A stretch of 59,202 nt of DNA from Lachnospiraceae bacterium (GCA_022799755.1 JAAWOU010000010.1:1-59202), one strand, 5' to 3'. Positions 48,915 to 58,520 are shown, numbered from the stretch's first letter. Notes: generated by a model not told the origin, from the sequence alone. Numbers and translations are program-made.

Positions 48915-51872
48915 TCAGAGCGATTCTGCTTCCCAAAACCAGCTTTCCTCCGGTCCCGTATATGACTTAAGCCCGGCACAGTCCGGCCTGTAAATGCGTA
49001 TCCGCTCCAATACCGTTCCCGCTTCCAGCGGACTGATCACAAGTTCCTGTACCCCCTGTCCAAAAGGCATCGCCAGGCGGGTACACCTCTCCTTGTCGAG
49101 AGCGGCTTTGGCCCATCTGCCGTCGCTGCCGTCCCCCGACCTGAAATCAGCGGGCACCAGCCGGGCTTTCACAGGCTCTCCATCCCCGGCCCGCACCAGC
49201 AGATTTACACTTTCGCCGTTAACCAGTGGATTTGCAGGCGCCGTCAAAAGCTCCACCTGATATTCCCCGGCTTCTTCCGTCCAAAAACGGTATACCAGTT
49301 CCGGCTTCTCCTCCTCTTGCGCAAATACAGCCGTGCTCGGAAAAACCTTTACGCCGCAGCCATATTTTCCGTAATCCCGAATGGTTTGAAAGCTTCCCTT
49401 TTCCGTATCCTTTTTGCGGCAGTAATGTTCTGCTCCCATCGTAATAATCCCATTCCGTCCCATAAACGTCATGGGCAAAGGCTTTTCCGCCGCCTGTCCT
49501 GACACCTCCACAAGCACTCTGGCCTCCCCGTCGGTGACAAGCAGACTGACGTCCTGTCTCTCCCCCGGAAGCTTCTCTCTATGGCAGACGAGGACAATCT
49601 CCTCCAAGTCCTCCACATCTCCCTCCCGGGATGACAGTTCCAGCCACTTTGGCAGTTCTTCCCGCCCATCTGCCCTGCAATCGGCTTCGTTTTCTCCATG
49701 GTTATGCCCGTATGGCATTATCTGATAATGCAGACTGCCCCTCCCTGTATTGGCAATTTCCAATACCGTCTTTTCACAGCCGGCATAGCAAAAATCCGGT
49801 ATCTTTATCACCGTGGGCGATCCATAATTCTTTGTCGCCGTCTCCTCCCTGTCCTTTCGTGAAACGCTCATTGCGGGACGGTGGCCAGGCTCCACTTTCA
49901 TCATAACCGGGTAACGACAATCATCCTCGTTCCACTTGGTAAAGCCGATATGCTGTGCCATCTGCATCCCGTTCCATTTACCGCCGCGAAACTGCGCCCA
50001 CTCCTCCTGAAAGGCCCGGTCAGCCCGGATGCAGTCCTGCACCAGCTCGCCGTAGGCATTGGCCGCCTTTCTGCCCTGTGCCGCATAATGATGATTTTTT
50101 CCTGCATACAGGTGCATCTTCAAAAGATTCATACTGGCCATGGCCGGATAATGAATCATACTGTAATACGCCCTGTTGTCCTCCATCTCCTCCATGATCT
50201 GTTTCGACAGAGCCTCCACCTCCCCGGCTCTCTCCAGCATTCTGTCAGTTTCCCCGTAATGGCAGGGGTGATAAACCCCCTCGTGAAGAGCTTCCGGCCT
50301 GCGCAGGCTGTTCCATCGAATATAATCGGTCAGCACCTTTTCTATTCCGCTTCTTAAGGCAGGCGTTGTCCCCTGAAAGGTATCCTTTACCCAACGCCGC
50401 GTATATTCCCTGCAGCTGTCAGGATTGCCATATCCCCATTTATCATAGTCATAAGCCAAAGCCATAAAATAGGAAAGGGGCACCTCATGGAACTTCAAAT
50501 CCCCCACATTCACAATCCACACATCCCGGATTCCATATTCATAGGCCTCCGACATCTGCTCCCAGATCTGTGAAAAAGGAGTGGAATCCACCCATTCATA
50601 GGATATGGGACTTCCGTGATAATCCAGATGATAATACATGCCGAAGCCGCCGCTGCGGTTTCGGATATCCTCTCCGGGCAAAGTCCGCATATAACCGTAA
50701 TTGTCCTCACAGAACATACAGGTCACGCCCTCCAGCCCTTCCCAGTCTTTCAGTCCCGGCGTCTCCTCATCCCCGTAGAAATAAGGCTCCACCTCCTTAT
50801 AAAGCGCCAGAAGCATGGGCACATCTTCCCTGTCCCGCTCCACATACCTGTGTATCAGTTCCCTTTGCTTTGTGATGATATCCTTTAGCAGACCGATATT
50901 CTCCGCAATCGTGGAATGGGGTCCCAGCATGGAAGTATCCCGCTCGCCCCGCATTCCTATCGTTATGATATGCTCATATTTCCCGCTGCGCTTCAGGGCA
51001 TCCTCCCAATAATGCAGAAGCCCCTGTTCATTGGTATGGAAATTCCACTCGTTTCCGTACCGGCTTCCCTCTCCCCGCACCTTGTCCCATTCCTCGCTGG
51101 CTCTCAGACAGGGTTCATGATGGGAATATCCCACTACCACTCCATAGAGATCCGCCAGTTCCTCGTTTTTGTTCCCCGGTCCGTCCAGGGGAAAAGAGGC
51201 GCTCCACATGGCAGGCCACAGATAATTGCCCTTTAGGCGCAGGAGCAGTTCAAACACATGGTCATATGCCTCCTGGTTAAAACCTCCGAAATGCTCCGTC
51301 ACCCAGCTTCCGAAACAGGGCCATTCATCATTGATAAAAAAACCTCTGTACTTTATGCTGGGCTCTCGGGACACTGTCTCTATCTCTTCTCCGATTTCCA
51401 GTGCTTCCCTCGCCGCTGGCTGCACATCTCCCCAATAACACATAGGGGATACGCCGATGTATTCCGACAGGGCGAACATACCATAAATGGTTCCCCTTTT
51501 ATCACTGCCGCAGATTAGCAATACCGTCTGAATTTCCCGGGGGAACGTCAAAATCTGCGGTTTCTCTCTCAGAGAAATCATCTGAATCCTGTAGACTTCC
51601 CATTTGGCGCTGCCGTCCTCCCGCCTCAGTTCCCTCGTATCCGTCAGGCCTCTCTGCTCCAGTTCTTCCAGAACAGGGCTCTTTCCCAATGTCGCACACA
51701 GGATCAGCTGAGAGGCATGTACCGCAGCCAGACTTTCCTCTGTCACCACAGGCGGCCTGTGGCCAAAGACTTTCTCCATATCTCCGGCTACTTTCCCGGC
51801 AATCCTCCTGATTCCCTCTCCGCCGCTTTGTTCCACCAGGATAGGCGGTATCCTGCCTTTTCCGATTTTCAT
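48915..51872 (-). CDS. Glycoside hydrolase family 115 (alpha-glucuronidase type)
   Basis: 985 residues, normal for GH115. N-terminal domain 1-170 (ILVEQSGGEGIRRIAG, LICGSDKRGTIYGMFALSEY, IGVSPMCYWGDV), then the catalytic barrel (SIKYRGFFINDEWPCFGSWV, LLLRLKGNYLWPAMWSASF, VVVGYSHHEPCLR, ITIGMRGERDTSM, WIVNVGDLKFHEVPLSYFM). A C-terminal helical and beta-sandwich part follows. Such enzymes remove (4-O-methyl)glucuronic acid from xylan. No signal peptide is present, so it would act in the cytoplasm on imported oligosaccharides. It follows the SGNH esterase by 27 bases. Confidence 0.93.
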   Translation of the reverse strand: MKIGKGRIPPILVEQSGGEGIRRIAGKVAGDMEKVFGHRPPVVTEESLAAVHASQLILCATLGKSPVLEELEQRGLTDTRELRREDGSAKWEVYRIQMISLREKPQILTFPREIQTVLLICGSDKRGTIYGMFALSEYIGVSPMCYWGDVQPAAREALEIGEEIETVSREPSIKYRGFFINDEWPCFGSWVTEHFGGFNQEAYDHVFELLLRLKGNYLWPAMWSASFPLDGPGNKNEELADLYGVVVGYSHHEPCLRASEEWDKVRGEGSRYGNEWNFHTNEQGLLHYWEDALKRSGKYEHIITIGMRGERDTSMLGPHSTIAENIGLLKDIITKQRELIHRYVERDREDVPMLLALYKEVEPYFYGDEETPGLKDWEGLEGVTCMFCEDNYGYMRTLPGEDIRNRSGGFGMYYHLDYHGSPISYEWVDSTPFSQIWEQMSEAYEYGIRDVWIVNVGDLKFHEVPLSYFMALAYDYDKWGYGNPDSCREYTRRWVKDTFQGTTPALRSGIEKVLTDYIRWNSLRRPEALHEGVYHPCHYGETDRMLERAGEVEALSKQIMEEMEDNRAYYSMIHYPAMASMNLLKMHLYAGKNHHYAAQGRKAANAYGELVQDCIRADRAFQEEWAQFRGGKWNGMQMAQHIGFTKWNEDDCRYPVMMKVEPGHRPAMSVSRKDREETATKNYGSPTVIKIPDFCYAGCEKTVLEIANTGRGSLHYQIMPYGHNHGENEADCRADGREELPKWLELSSREGDVEDLEEIVLVCHREKLPGERQDVSLLVTDGEARVLVEVSGQAAEKPLPMTFMGRNGIITMGAEHYCRKKDTEKGSFQTIRDYGKYGCGVKVFPSTAVFAQEEEKPELVYRFWTEEAGEYQVELLTAPANPLVNGESVNLLVRAGDGEPVKARLVPADFRSGDGSDGRWAKAALDKERCTRLAMPFGQGVQELVISPLEAGTVLERIRIYRPDCAGLKSYTGPEESWFWEAESL

Positions 51873-51899
51873 AATCGCTCCTTTATTCTTTTAAGCCCC

Positions 51900-53672
51900 T
51901 CACACCACATATCCGAAACCCAATATGGTAAATTCCTTACTTTCGCTCCCAGGCTCCATGCGCACCTCCACATGATGCCGTACAGACTCTCTTCCCCGAA
52001 AACAAATTGCCGGATTGCAATGTGTCCATCCGTTCACACGCGGATCAGCCGTAAGCAGCTTTTCTCCGTCTACCCAAACCTCCGCACGCCCTGCCGTATT
52101 GCTGCCGGAATCCTTGTAGATCAAAAGCAGAGCGCTGCAGGTAATATCCATGGAAAAAGGTTGTATGACGTCCTCGTCTTCTCTTTTTCCTCCCTGATAC
52201 ATCCAATTGTAGGGAAATTCCTTTACAGGCTCCAGATTCCTGTCCATCTCCACTGCCTGCAGCTCCTGATCCCATTCGCGGAAACTGCCGCAGTTCACCG
52301 AAATATCATCCACCTGCATTTTTCTGTCAAACAGCTTTACCGACTCAAATTCCCCTCCCAGTGGCGGGACAACATCTCCTGTCTCCAGCGTATCCTCCTG
52401 CCGGGGCATTTTATCTGCCAAACGAAACAGATGCCCTATACAATCTGCCATGACTCTGTGCCCCAAATTCGTGGGGTGGTAGCAATCATAGAAAAACAGG
52501 TTCTTTCCAAACACTTTTCCCTCTCCAGGCTTGCGGTAAAACTGTTCCACCACGGCATCCCTTACGCTTACCATGGGCAGTCCATAGGCCCTGCCTACGG
52601 GCGAAAGCCTCTCCTGCAGGTTCCAGTCATCGGCAAATACCGCAAACAGTAAAATAACCGCCGGCCGGTTCTCCGCCGCCAGAATTTTCCTCACCAGGGA
52701 ATCATAGCATTCCCCTTTCGTCTCATCTCCCTCGTCATTGACCGCGAATTCCACCACCACAATATCCGGCGTCACACTGCCGTCCCGGAGCACGTCCCGC
52801 TCATACCGCAGCATCCCCAGTTCCGATGGTGTCCCGCCCACGCCGGCTTTTATGTAGTGAATGTTCTCGTCGGTACCTTTCCCCACAAGAGCACAAAATT
52901 GTTGAAATGTTTTGTAAGCATAGCATTCCCTGTTGATGGGGATAGCTCCCGCTCCCTGGGTGATGGAGCCTCCGATAAATGCAACCGTCACATCTTTCCC
53001 GCTCCTTGCTCTGTCAATGGCTCTCTGCAGCCTGGCGGGATTTCCCATCTGTACCAGAGATTTCTCCAGCATTTTTTCATAATAAGGCGATTCCAGATCC
53101 GCCTCCCCGTCCTGCTTATCCTCCGGTACGTCAAATCCGTCCTGAAGATAGAGCCTGACGGATATCCTGGCCATTGTCCCGGCTTCCGGGAACTCAAAGC
53201 GAATCTGCCCGGGCACCGCATCGTCCTGCGACCACCGGTACTGCGCCAGTTCTATGACCCGCTCCATTCCGTCTGCCTTTACAGGCACCCTGATTTGAGT
53301 CCCGGATATATTCGGATCCGTCCTGCCGTACATCTGAAAGACAAACTCTGCCTCCCGCCCCTTTCCTTCCGTGAGCTCCACTGTGACGCCGATGCTGTGC
53401 ACCAGCCTGCGGAAACCCTCTGCCGTGTGCAGGAGTTCCAGGATTTCATCATCTTCAATATTTCCGATAATTCGTGCAAAGCTTTCTATTCTGTTGTCCA
53501 GGTACAAAAACTGAATTCCTTTCCCGTCCGGCTGTACGGAACCCATAATATCTTTATTCCGCATGAGATAAAAGCTTTTCCGTTTCGCCTTGGGATCTCT
53601 CGGTGCCTTGGGGCCTTCCGTGCTTTCTGTGCATCCTGTCTTCTCATTTTCCACTGTTCTTTTTTCTTCCAT
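51900..53672 (-). CDS. Multidomain SGNH/GDSL hydrolase, probable acetyl esterase
   Basis: 590 residues. N-terminal beta-rich domain (about 30-205). SGNH domain about 225-430: block I IGGSITQGAGA (catalytic Ser), AGVGGTPSELGMLRYERDVL (blocks II and III region), VVVEFAVNDEGDET and block V DCYHPTNLGHRVMAD (catalytic Asp/His). A C-terminal beta-sandwich (about 440-590) ends in FTILGFGYVV. No signal peptide. The pairing with GH115 suggests de-acetylation of xylo-oligosaccharides inside the cell. AGGAGG lies before the ATG. Confidence 0.88.
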   Translation of the reverse strand: MEEKRTVENEKTGCTESTEGPKAPRDPKAKRKSFYLMRNKDIMGSVQPDGKGIQFLYLDNRIESFARIIGNIEDDEILELLHTAEGFRRLVHSIGVTVELTEGKGREAEFVFQMYGRTDPNISGTQIRVPVKADGMERVIELAQYRWSQDDAVPGQIRFEFPEAGTMARISVRLYLQDGFDVPEDKQDGEADLESPYYEKMLEKSLVQMGNPARLQRAIDRARSGKDVTVAFIGGSITQGAGAIPINRECYAYKTFQQFCALVGKGTDENIHYIKAGVGGTPSELGMLRYERDVLRDGSVTPDIVVVEFAVNDEGDETKGECYDSLVRKILAAENRPAVILLFAVFADDWNLQERLSPVGRAYGLPMVSVRDAVVEQFYRKPGEGKVFGKNLFFYDCYHPTNLGHRVMADCIGHLFRLADKMPRQEDTLETGDVVPPLGGEFESVKLFDRKMQVDDISVNCGSFREWDQELQAVEMDRNLEPVKEFPYNWMYQGGKREDEDVIQPFSMDITCSALLLIYKDSGSNTAGRAEVWVDGEKLLTADPRVNGWTHCNPAICFRGRESVRHHVEVRMEPGSESKEFTILGFGYVV

Positions 53673-53723
53673 CTTACCTCATCCTCCTGCTTTTTGGACC
53701 AGATCCCAGCGATCGGCATGACG

Positions 53724-53766
53724 CCGGGACGCTTCCCGGTCTGAAACCGCTCTCTTTAGCGGTTTC
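53724..53766. other. Two consecutive hairpins at the 3' end of the NhaC gene
   Basis: CCGGGA CGCT TCCCGG (53724-53739) and GAAACCGCT (53743-53751) / AGCGGTTTC (53758-53766). The NhaC stop codon is inside the second stem. There is no T tract on the minus strand, so it is more likely an mRNA-end or attenuating structure than a full terminator. Confidence 0.45.
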
Positions 53767-55252
53767 TCTCCTTTTCCCTATAAGCGATTATCCCCAGGAT
53801 TCCCAAAAGCAGCGCCACCGACGCCGTCACCGTAATCCACGCATTTCCGGTAAAGCCCGCCACCAAATACCCCACAAAGCACACCAGAGCCACTAAGGTG
53901 GCATAGGGCAGCTGGGTCTCCACATGGCGCAGATGCTCGCACTGGGCCCCGGTGGAAGCCAGGATCGTAGTATCGGAGATGGGCGAACAGTGATCTCCGT
54001 ACACGGAACCGGCTAACGTGGCCCCCAGGGCCGGAATCAGAACGGCGGCGCCCTGGGTCCCGGTGCACATCATGGACACAATGGGCAGCAGGATGCCGAA
54101 TGTCCCCCATGCCGTCCCCATAGAGAAAGACAGGAATGCCGCCACGGCGAACACGATGGCCGGCAGGAATTCAAAGGGCAGGTTCACGGCGTTTACGAAA
54201 TTGCTGACGAAGATACCGGTTCCGATCATCTCCCGGCACACGCCTCCCAGCGCCCATGCCAAAATCAAGATGGTCAGCGCAGGAATCATGGTCTTGATCC
54301 CGTCGATGACTCCGGTCATAAACTCTCGCAGATTCATGATCCGTCTGGGCAGGTACAAAAGCAGCGCCACCAACAAAGCCGCAAAGGTCCCCAGGGTAAG
54401 GCCCGCCGTGGGGTTCTCCCCGATGGCCTCCGTAAAGGCCTTTCCCTCAAAGAAGCCTCCTACATAAGCCATTCCCAGAATCGCGCATACGATCAGCGTC
54501 ACCACAGGCAGAGCCAGATCAAGTACCGTACCTTTCTTCTTTTTCGCCGTCTCTTCTGCCGCGGCAGGCCCTGCCTGTTCCCTGAGCGCTTCCGCTTTTT
54601 TCATAGGGCCGAAGTCAAAATCCGTAATGCTAAGAAAAAACACCATGACAATGGTCAGGAGGGCGTACAGATTGTAGGGAATGGTCCGCACAAAGGCGTT
54701 CAGTCCCCCCGCCTCCTCCACCTCCGAAGCCACCGCCACCGCCCAGCTGGAGATTGGCGCGATGATACACACGGGCGCAGCCGTGGCGTCCAGCAGATAG
54801 GCCAGCTTCTCTCTGGAAATCCTGCATTTGTCCGTAATGGGCCGCATCACGGTCCCCACTGTAAGACAGTTGAATCCGTCGTCCACAAAGATCAAAAGTC
54901 CCAGCAGCGCAGTGCCCAGCTTGGCGCTGGTCTTCTTTTTGATCCTTTTTCCCGCCCACTGGCCGTAGGCATCGGAGCCGCCGGACCTGGTGACAATGAC
55001 CACCAAAGACCCCAGCAGCACCAGGAAAATGATCATATATCCGTTTTCCCCGATCTTCCCCGCCATCATATCAAACACATATGTAACCGCCTGCAGGATA
55101 TTCCTGTTGGTACAGAAGCAGTACACGCACATCCCGGAGAAAATCCCAAGGAACAGGGAGGAATACACCTCCTTGCTGAGCAAAGCCAGCGTAATCGCAA
55201 TCAGCGGAGGCAGGATGGACAGCCATCCCGCCTCTATCATCTCTAAACCCAT
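53756..55252 (-). CDS. nhaC: Na+/H+ antiporter NhaC family protein
   Basis: 498 residues with about twelve helices. Family landmarks are SILPPLIAITLALLSKEVYS near the N-terminus, VTRSGGSDAYGQW, LLIFVDDGFNCLTVGTVMRP, AAPVCIIAPISSWAV and the C-terminal GSVYGDHCSPISDTTILAST. Members exchange Na+ for H+, or malate/lactate in MleN. A soluble basic loop (about 230-250) is present. The gene is upstream of the esterase and GH115 genes on the same strand, separated by the two hairpins. A promoter is likely upstream. Confidence 0.93.
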   Translation of the reverse strand: MGLEMIEAGWLSILPPLIAITLALLSKEVYSSLFLGIFSGMCVYCFCTNRNILQAVTYVFDMMAGKIGENGYMIIFLVLLGSLVVIVTRSGGSDAYGQWAGKRIKKKTSAKLGTALLGLLIFVDDGFNCLTVGTVMRPITDKCRISREKLAYLLDATAAPVCIIAPISSWAVAVASEVEEAGGLNAFVRTIPYNLYALLTIVMVFFLSITDFDFGPMKKAEALREQAGPAAAEETAKKKKGTVLDLALPVVTLIVCAILGMAYVGGFFEGKAFTEAIGENPTAGLTLGTFAALLVALLLYLPRRIMNLREFMTGVIDGIKTMIPALTILILAWALGGVCREMIGTGIFVSNFVNAVNLPFEFLPAIVFAVAAFLSFSMGTAWGTFGILLPIVSMMCTGTQGAAVLIPALGATLAGSVYGDHCSPISDTTILASTGAQCEHLRHVETQLPYATLVALVCFVGYLVAGFTGNAWITVTASVALLLGILGIIAYREKERNR

Positions 55253-55292
55253 GTCTCTTCCTTCTTTTCTGTTATTCTTTTATATTTCATTT

Positions 55293-55321
55293 ATTATACA
55301 TAATTTTCCCCTGAAGAACAA
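55293..55321 (-). promoter_or_regulatory. Possible promoter of the NhaC-esterase-GH115 genes
   Basis: Minus strand: TTGTTC (55316-55321), 17-base spacer, perfect TATAAT (55293-55298), about 40 bases before the ATG. The -35 is weak, as expected for a regulated promoter. Confidence 0.5.
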
Positions 55322-55499
55322 TCTATTTTTTCGTCGAAAGCATCTCAAATTCCACTAATCCTGTAATTCGCCACTAAAATTATTCTATTCGGGGAATGGC
55401 ATTTTATTATCTGTAAAATAGATTAATATAATATTTATGAACCATAAATTTTCGACAAATATCATCAATATACACCAAAGATAAAAGGAGGCGCATTTC

Positions 55500-55871
55500 A
55501 TGAGGACCCTCGGTTCAACTCTGGCACTATTGCGCTCGGAAAAGGGCTTGGGCCAAAAGCAGATGGCTGCCAGCCTGAACCTGTCCATAAGCGCTATCTC
55601 CAGCTATGAGAAGAATGTGCATGCCCCGGACTTATCTATGCTATGCAGGCTGGCAGAGTACTTCGATGTCACCACGGATTATCTGTTAGGCCGCACGGAA
55701 TACCGCTGTCCTCCTGAGACTCTCAGAGAGTATATTACCCAGGACTATACCATACAGGATATGATTAATACTGTCGTTACGGTGGACAGAGAAAAACAGG
55801 TCTCCATTATCAATTTCGTAAAGTACATGAAGCATTTACACCAGAAAGCACCCGGTCAGCCTGAATCTTAA
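55500..55871 (+). CDS. XRE-family transcriptional regulator (paralogue B)
   Basis: 123 residues. Helix-turn-helix about 6-64 (LALLRSEKGLGQKQMAASLN, SISAISSYEKNVHAPDLSML, CRLAEYFDVTTDYLLGRTEY), then RCPPETLREY and a helical tail (INTVVTVDREKQVSIINFVK, YMKHLHQ). It matches paralogue A at 26280 over its whole length, including the rare YRCPPE and the KYMxHLH end. AAAAGGAGG precedes the ATG; TATAAT is at 55427-55432. It is divergent from nhaC and may regulate that operon; this is inference. Confidence 0.93.
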   Translation: MRTLGSTLALLRSEKGLGQKQMAASLNLSISAISSYEKNVHAPDLSMLCRLAEYFDVTTDYLLGRTEYRCPPETLREYITQDYTIQDMINTVVTVDREKQVSIINFVKYMKHLHQKAPGQPES

Positions 55872-56111
55872 CCGCTGCCATGTCAAAGGTCAGGTCAGAG
55901 TACGGTTCACGGCCATGGGGTTCTGACCCGGATGCGCACATCGTCCGCTCGGCGCACATGCCATCTGCCAGAGCATGTAGGATAGGCTGTCGCAGTGTTA
56001 TAGCCGCCATCCGCCGCCAGCTCCCTGCAGTTTCTCAAATTCGCACATAAAAAACCAGGTACAGCGCCCGCGGCCATACCTGGATACAACTTCGTATATA
56101 TGGATTTTAAA

Positions 56112-56963
56112 TTATTGCGATGCAAGTCTGCCATTGATATGTATTTCACATTTTGCCTCTTCATCGTCCATAATCAGCTCTCCTGCCTCCGGCACCTGAA
56201 TCTTTCCGGACCTGGGATTCTTAATGCTGTCGACTTTCGTCGTAATCACTGCCTCCACGTCGGATTTTTCAAAAGCCAGATCCGTATCGACCATTTCACA
56301 GTCGATCAGCTTCAGATTCCTGCAGTAACACAAAGGCTGCGTTCCGATGATCTTACAGTTGATCAAGGTCAGTCCGTCCGAATACCATGCCAGATATTCC
56401 CCTTTCACCACACTGTCTTTGACCGTTACGTTTTCGCCATGCCAGAACGCATCTTTCGTATCAAAAACACAGTTCTCAAATGTGGCGTTGCGAATATACT
56501 GAAAGGAGTATTTCCCCTTGAGATTCACACCCCGAAATGTGAGATCCTCCGACCGCATCATAAAATATTCGCTCGCCGCCGCAGTGTCTTCCATCCGGAG
56601 GCCCTGCACGAACCAGCCGAATTCCGGCGAAATGATATCGCAGTTCTTCATGACGATATCCCTGCACTCTCTCAGCGCTTTGATCCCGTGAAGTTTTGTG
56701 TCCGTTATCTCCACATGATCGGAGTACCACAGAGCGGCTCTGCAAAGTTCAGTCATCTCGCCGTGTTTGATGACAAGTCCATGATCGTGCCAGAAAGGAT
56801 AGCGCAGGTTGAAAAAGCAATGTTCCGTCTCGATATTACTGCTTTCCTTAAATGCGCTCTCGCCGTCCGCAGGTCCGTCAAAAGAACAGTTTTTCACCAA
56901 TACATCCCTGCACCCGTAAAGCGCGCGTTCCATATCAAATGTCTGATTTTCGATTACTTTCAT
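56112..56963 (-). CDS. DUF3737 parallel beta-helix protein
   Basis: 283 residues. The N-terminus KVIENQTFDMERALYGCRDV, then LVKNCSFDGPADGESAFKES is the DUF3737 start. A series of short strands follows (HDHGLVIKHGEMTELCRAAL, YSDHVEITDTKLHGIKALRE, NLKLIDCEMVDTDLAFEKSD), consistent with a right-handed beta-helix. Catalytic residues are not known; the family is called 'hydrolase-like' without evidence. It has its own strong promoter and a palindromic repeat just upstream of the ribosome site. Confidence 0.92.
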   Translation of the reverse strand: MKVIENQTFDMERALYGCRDVLVKNCSFDGPADGESAFKESSNIETEHCFFNLRYPFWHDHGLVIKHGEMTELCRAALWYSDHVEITDTKLHGIKALRECRDIVMKNCDIISPEFGWFVQGLRMEDTAAASEYFMMRSEDLTFRGVNLKGKYSFQYIRNATFENCVFDTKDAFWHGENVTVKDSVVKGEYLAWYSDGLTLINCKIIGTQPLCYCRNLKLIDCEMVDTDLAFEKSDVEAVITTKVDSIKNPRSGKIQVPEAGELIMDDEEAKCEIHINGRLASQ

Positions 56964-56976
56964 GCCTATACCTCCT

Positions 56977-56995
56977 TACGCGTATCATACGCGTA
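56977..56995 (-). promoter_or_regulatory. Paired TACGCGTA palindromes before the DUF3737 start
   Basis: Two exact copies of the 8-bp palindrome TACGCGTA separated by TCA (centre spacing 11 bases, one helical turn). They lie two bases upstream of the ribosome site GGAGG. As DNA it looks like an operator for a dimer pair; as RNA the copies would form an 8-bp hairpin with a three-base loop. Confidence 0.55.
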
Positions 56996-57096
56996 CTTTC
57001 ATCTCATACTTTCGCCGTCCGTCACTTTCCGCCATCCCCGATCCGCATCCTCTCCTGCAGAAAATTTCCTAAAAACAGCCTCCACTCAAGGTATTT

Positions 57097-57125
57097 ATTT
57101 TAATCACAATTCTCTGTCTTGTCAA
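57097..57125 (-). promoter_or_regulatory. Sigma-A promoter of the DUF3737 gene
   Basis: Minus strand: perfect TTGACA (57120-57125), 17-base spacer, TAAAAT (57097-57102), about 135 bases before the ATG. The rest of the gap 56964-57397 (leader, and about 170 bases before the cyclase promoter) shows no coding content. Confidence 0.75.
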
Positions 57126-57297
57126 CATTTTTTGACTCTTTTAACAGATTCTAGCCATGCCCATTTGAACGCATGGCTGTCAGAGCGCAAAGAGCCCCAG
57201 TTGTTATACGCCCGAGCCAGTTCCTGGCTGCCTTAACCCACTGTCTGACAGGACTGTTTCACGCCGCAAAACATTCTGTGGTTTTTCAAAATAGGTA

Positions 57298-57326
57298 TTG
57301 TCAATCATTACCAGGCAGGGTATAAT
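57298..57326 (+). promoter_or_regulatory. Sigma-A promoter of the diguanylate cyclase gene
   Basis: TTGTCA (57298-57303), 17-base spacer, perfect TATAAT (57321-57326), about 70 bases before the start codon. Confidence 0.8.
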
Positions 57327-57397
57327 AAACAGACATCATATCCTTTTTATCCCATACGCAAAAAAGCCCGACCGAACGGAATATGGAGGAATTTATT

Positions 57398-58315
57398 GTG
57401 GAAAAAATACTGATTGTTGACGACAGCCGCCTGCAGGCAGCACAGCTGAAATCCATCTTGGAGGAAGACTACGACATAACCATCGCCCAGACGGCGGAAG
57501 ACGGCCTTCGCCTTGCCAGCATAGGCAATTTCTCTCTGATCCTGCTGGATGTAATCATGCCGGGGATGGATGGTTTTACGCTGCTGAAAAAACTGCAGGA
57601 GGAAATCATCGTTCAGAGCGTTCCGGTAATTTTGATCACAAGTCTTACCGACGAGGAAAACGAACAGCGCGGGCTTACGCTGGGTGCGGTGGATTACATA
57701 GCCAAGCCGTTTCGTCCGCTGATCGTCAAGGCCAGGGTGGATACCCATATCAAATTATATAAGTACCGCAAGCAGGTGGAGCATCAGTCCAGAACCGATC
57801 AGCTGACCGGAATCGCCAACAGATGGCAGCATGACCGCCACAGCATCCTGAAATGGAAAGAAGCTGCCCGACTGCATGTGCCTTTCTCCATCTGTATGTT
57901 TGACATTGACCGTTTCAAGGCGTTCAATGATACTTTCGGGCATCCGGCGGGAGATAAAGTCATTGTCTCTGTGGCAAAGATACTGGATTCTCATTTGCAG
58001 CGGACCACGGACTTTCTGGCCCGCTACGGAGGGGAGGAATTTGTGGCGTTTCTGATGGGCGACAGTTCCGAAAAAGCCTTTGCACATCTGGCAAAGATTC
58101 GTCAGGCTGTGGAAAACCGCCATATTCCCCACGCGCCCACCGTGGCGGAATGGGTCACCATCAGCATCGGCGGCGTTACCGTGATTCCCCGGCTGGACGA
58201 GTCCTATCAGGCAGTATTAAAAGTTGCGGACAATATGCTCTATGAGGCAAAATCCTCCGGGCGCAACAAGGTGGTCTGGATGGACGAAAACGGAAACCAA
58301 CTGTCCGACCGATAG
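57398..58315 (+). CDS. Response regulator diguanylate cyclase (PleD-like)
   Basis: 305 residues from GTG 57398. Receiver 1-118 with D8/D9, acceptor D51 (LLDVIMPGMDG), T81 and K103, all intact. GGEEF domain about 130-300 with FDIDRFKAFNDTFGHPAGD (metal-binding Asp and GTP contacts), RYGGEEF (209-215) and an upstream RTTD (202-205) at the spacing of an inhibitory I-site. It should make c-di-GMP when phosphorylated and be product-inhibited. The GTG is preferred because ATGGAGGAATT supplies GGAGG seven bases before it, whereas the ATG at 57383 has no site. No kinase is adjacent. Confidence 0.95.
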   Translation: MEKILIVDDSRLQAAQLKSILEEDYDITIAQTAEDGLRLASIGNFSLILLDVIMPGMDGFTLLKKLQEEIIVQSVPVILITSLTDEENEQRGLTLGAVDYIAKPFRPLIVKARVDTHIKLYKYRKQVEHQSRTDQLTGIANRWQHDRHSILKWKEAARLHVPFSICMFDIDRFKAFNDTFGHPAGDKVIVSVAKILDSHLQRTTDFLARYGGEEFVAFLMGDSSEKAFAHLAKIRQAVENRHIPHAPTVAEWVTISIGGVTVIPRLDESYQAVLKVADNMLYEAKSSGRNKVVWMDENGNQLSDR

Positions 58316-58520
58316 GCCGCCTGAATACTATGGACCAGAAAACAACAGATAACATAGGGTGGCGGCCAAGGCGGCCGCAGGAGAATACTTCTGTATAAAG
58401 AGAAAAATCCGGCGGTCACCGAGAGTCCCATTGTCCACAGGCTCCGGCTGTAAAGCGCGGTAGCTTGTGTCCGCGCAAATAACTCCTTGCAAAAAAATTG
58501 AAGAAATTTTAAAAAAACAG

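Noticed and set aside
55890..56000. Possible ninth copy of the dispersed repeat (TACGGTTCACGGCC)
   Set aside because: Only about ten bases match the tip and no inner hairpin or second tip is present.
56100..57236. 378-codon plus-strand ORF
   Set aside because: It runs antisense to the DUF3737 gene and through its promoter; codon pattern and lack of ribosome site mark it as a shadow.
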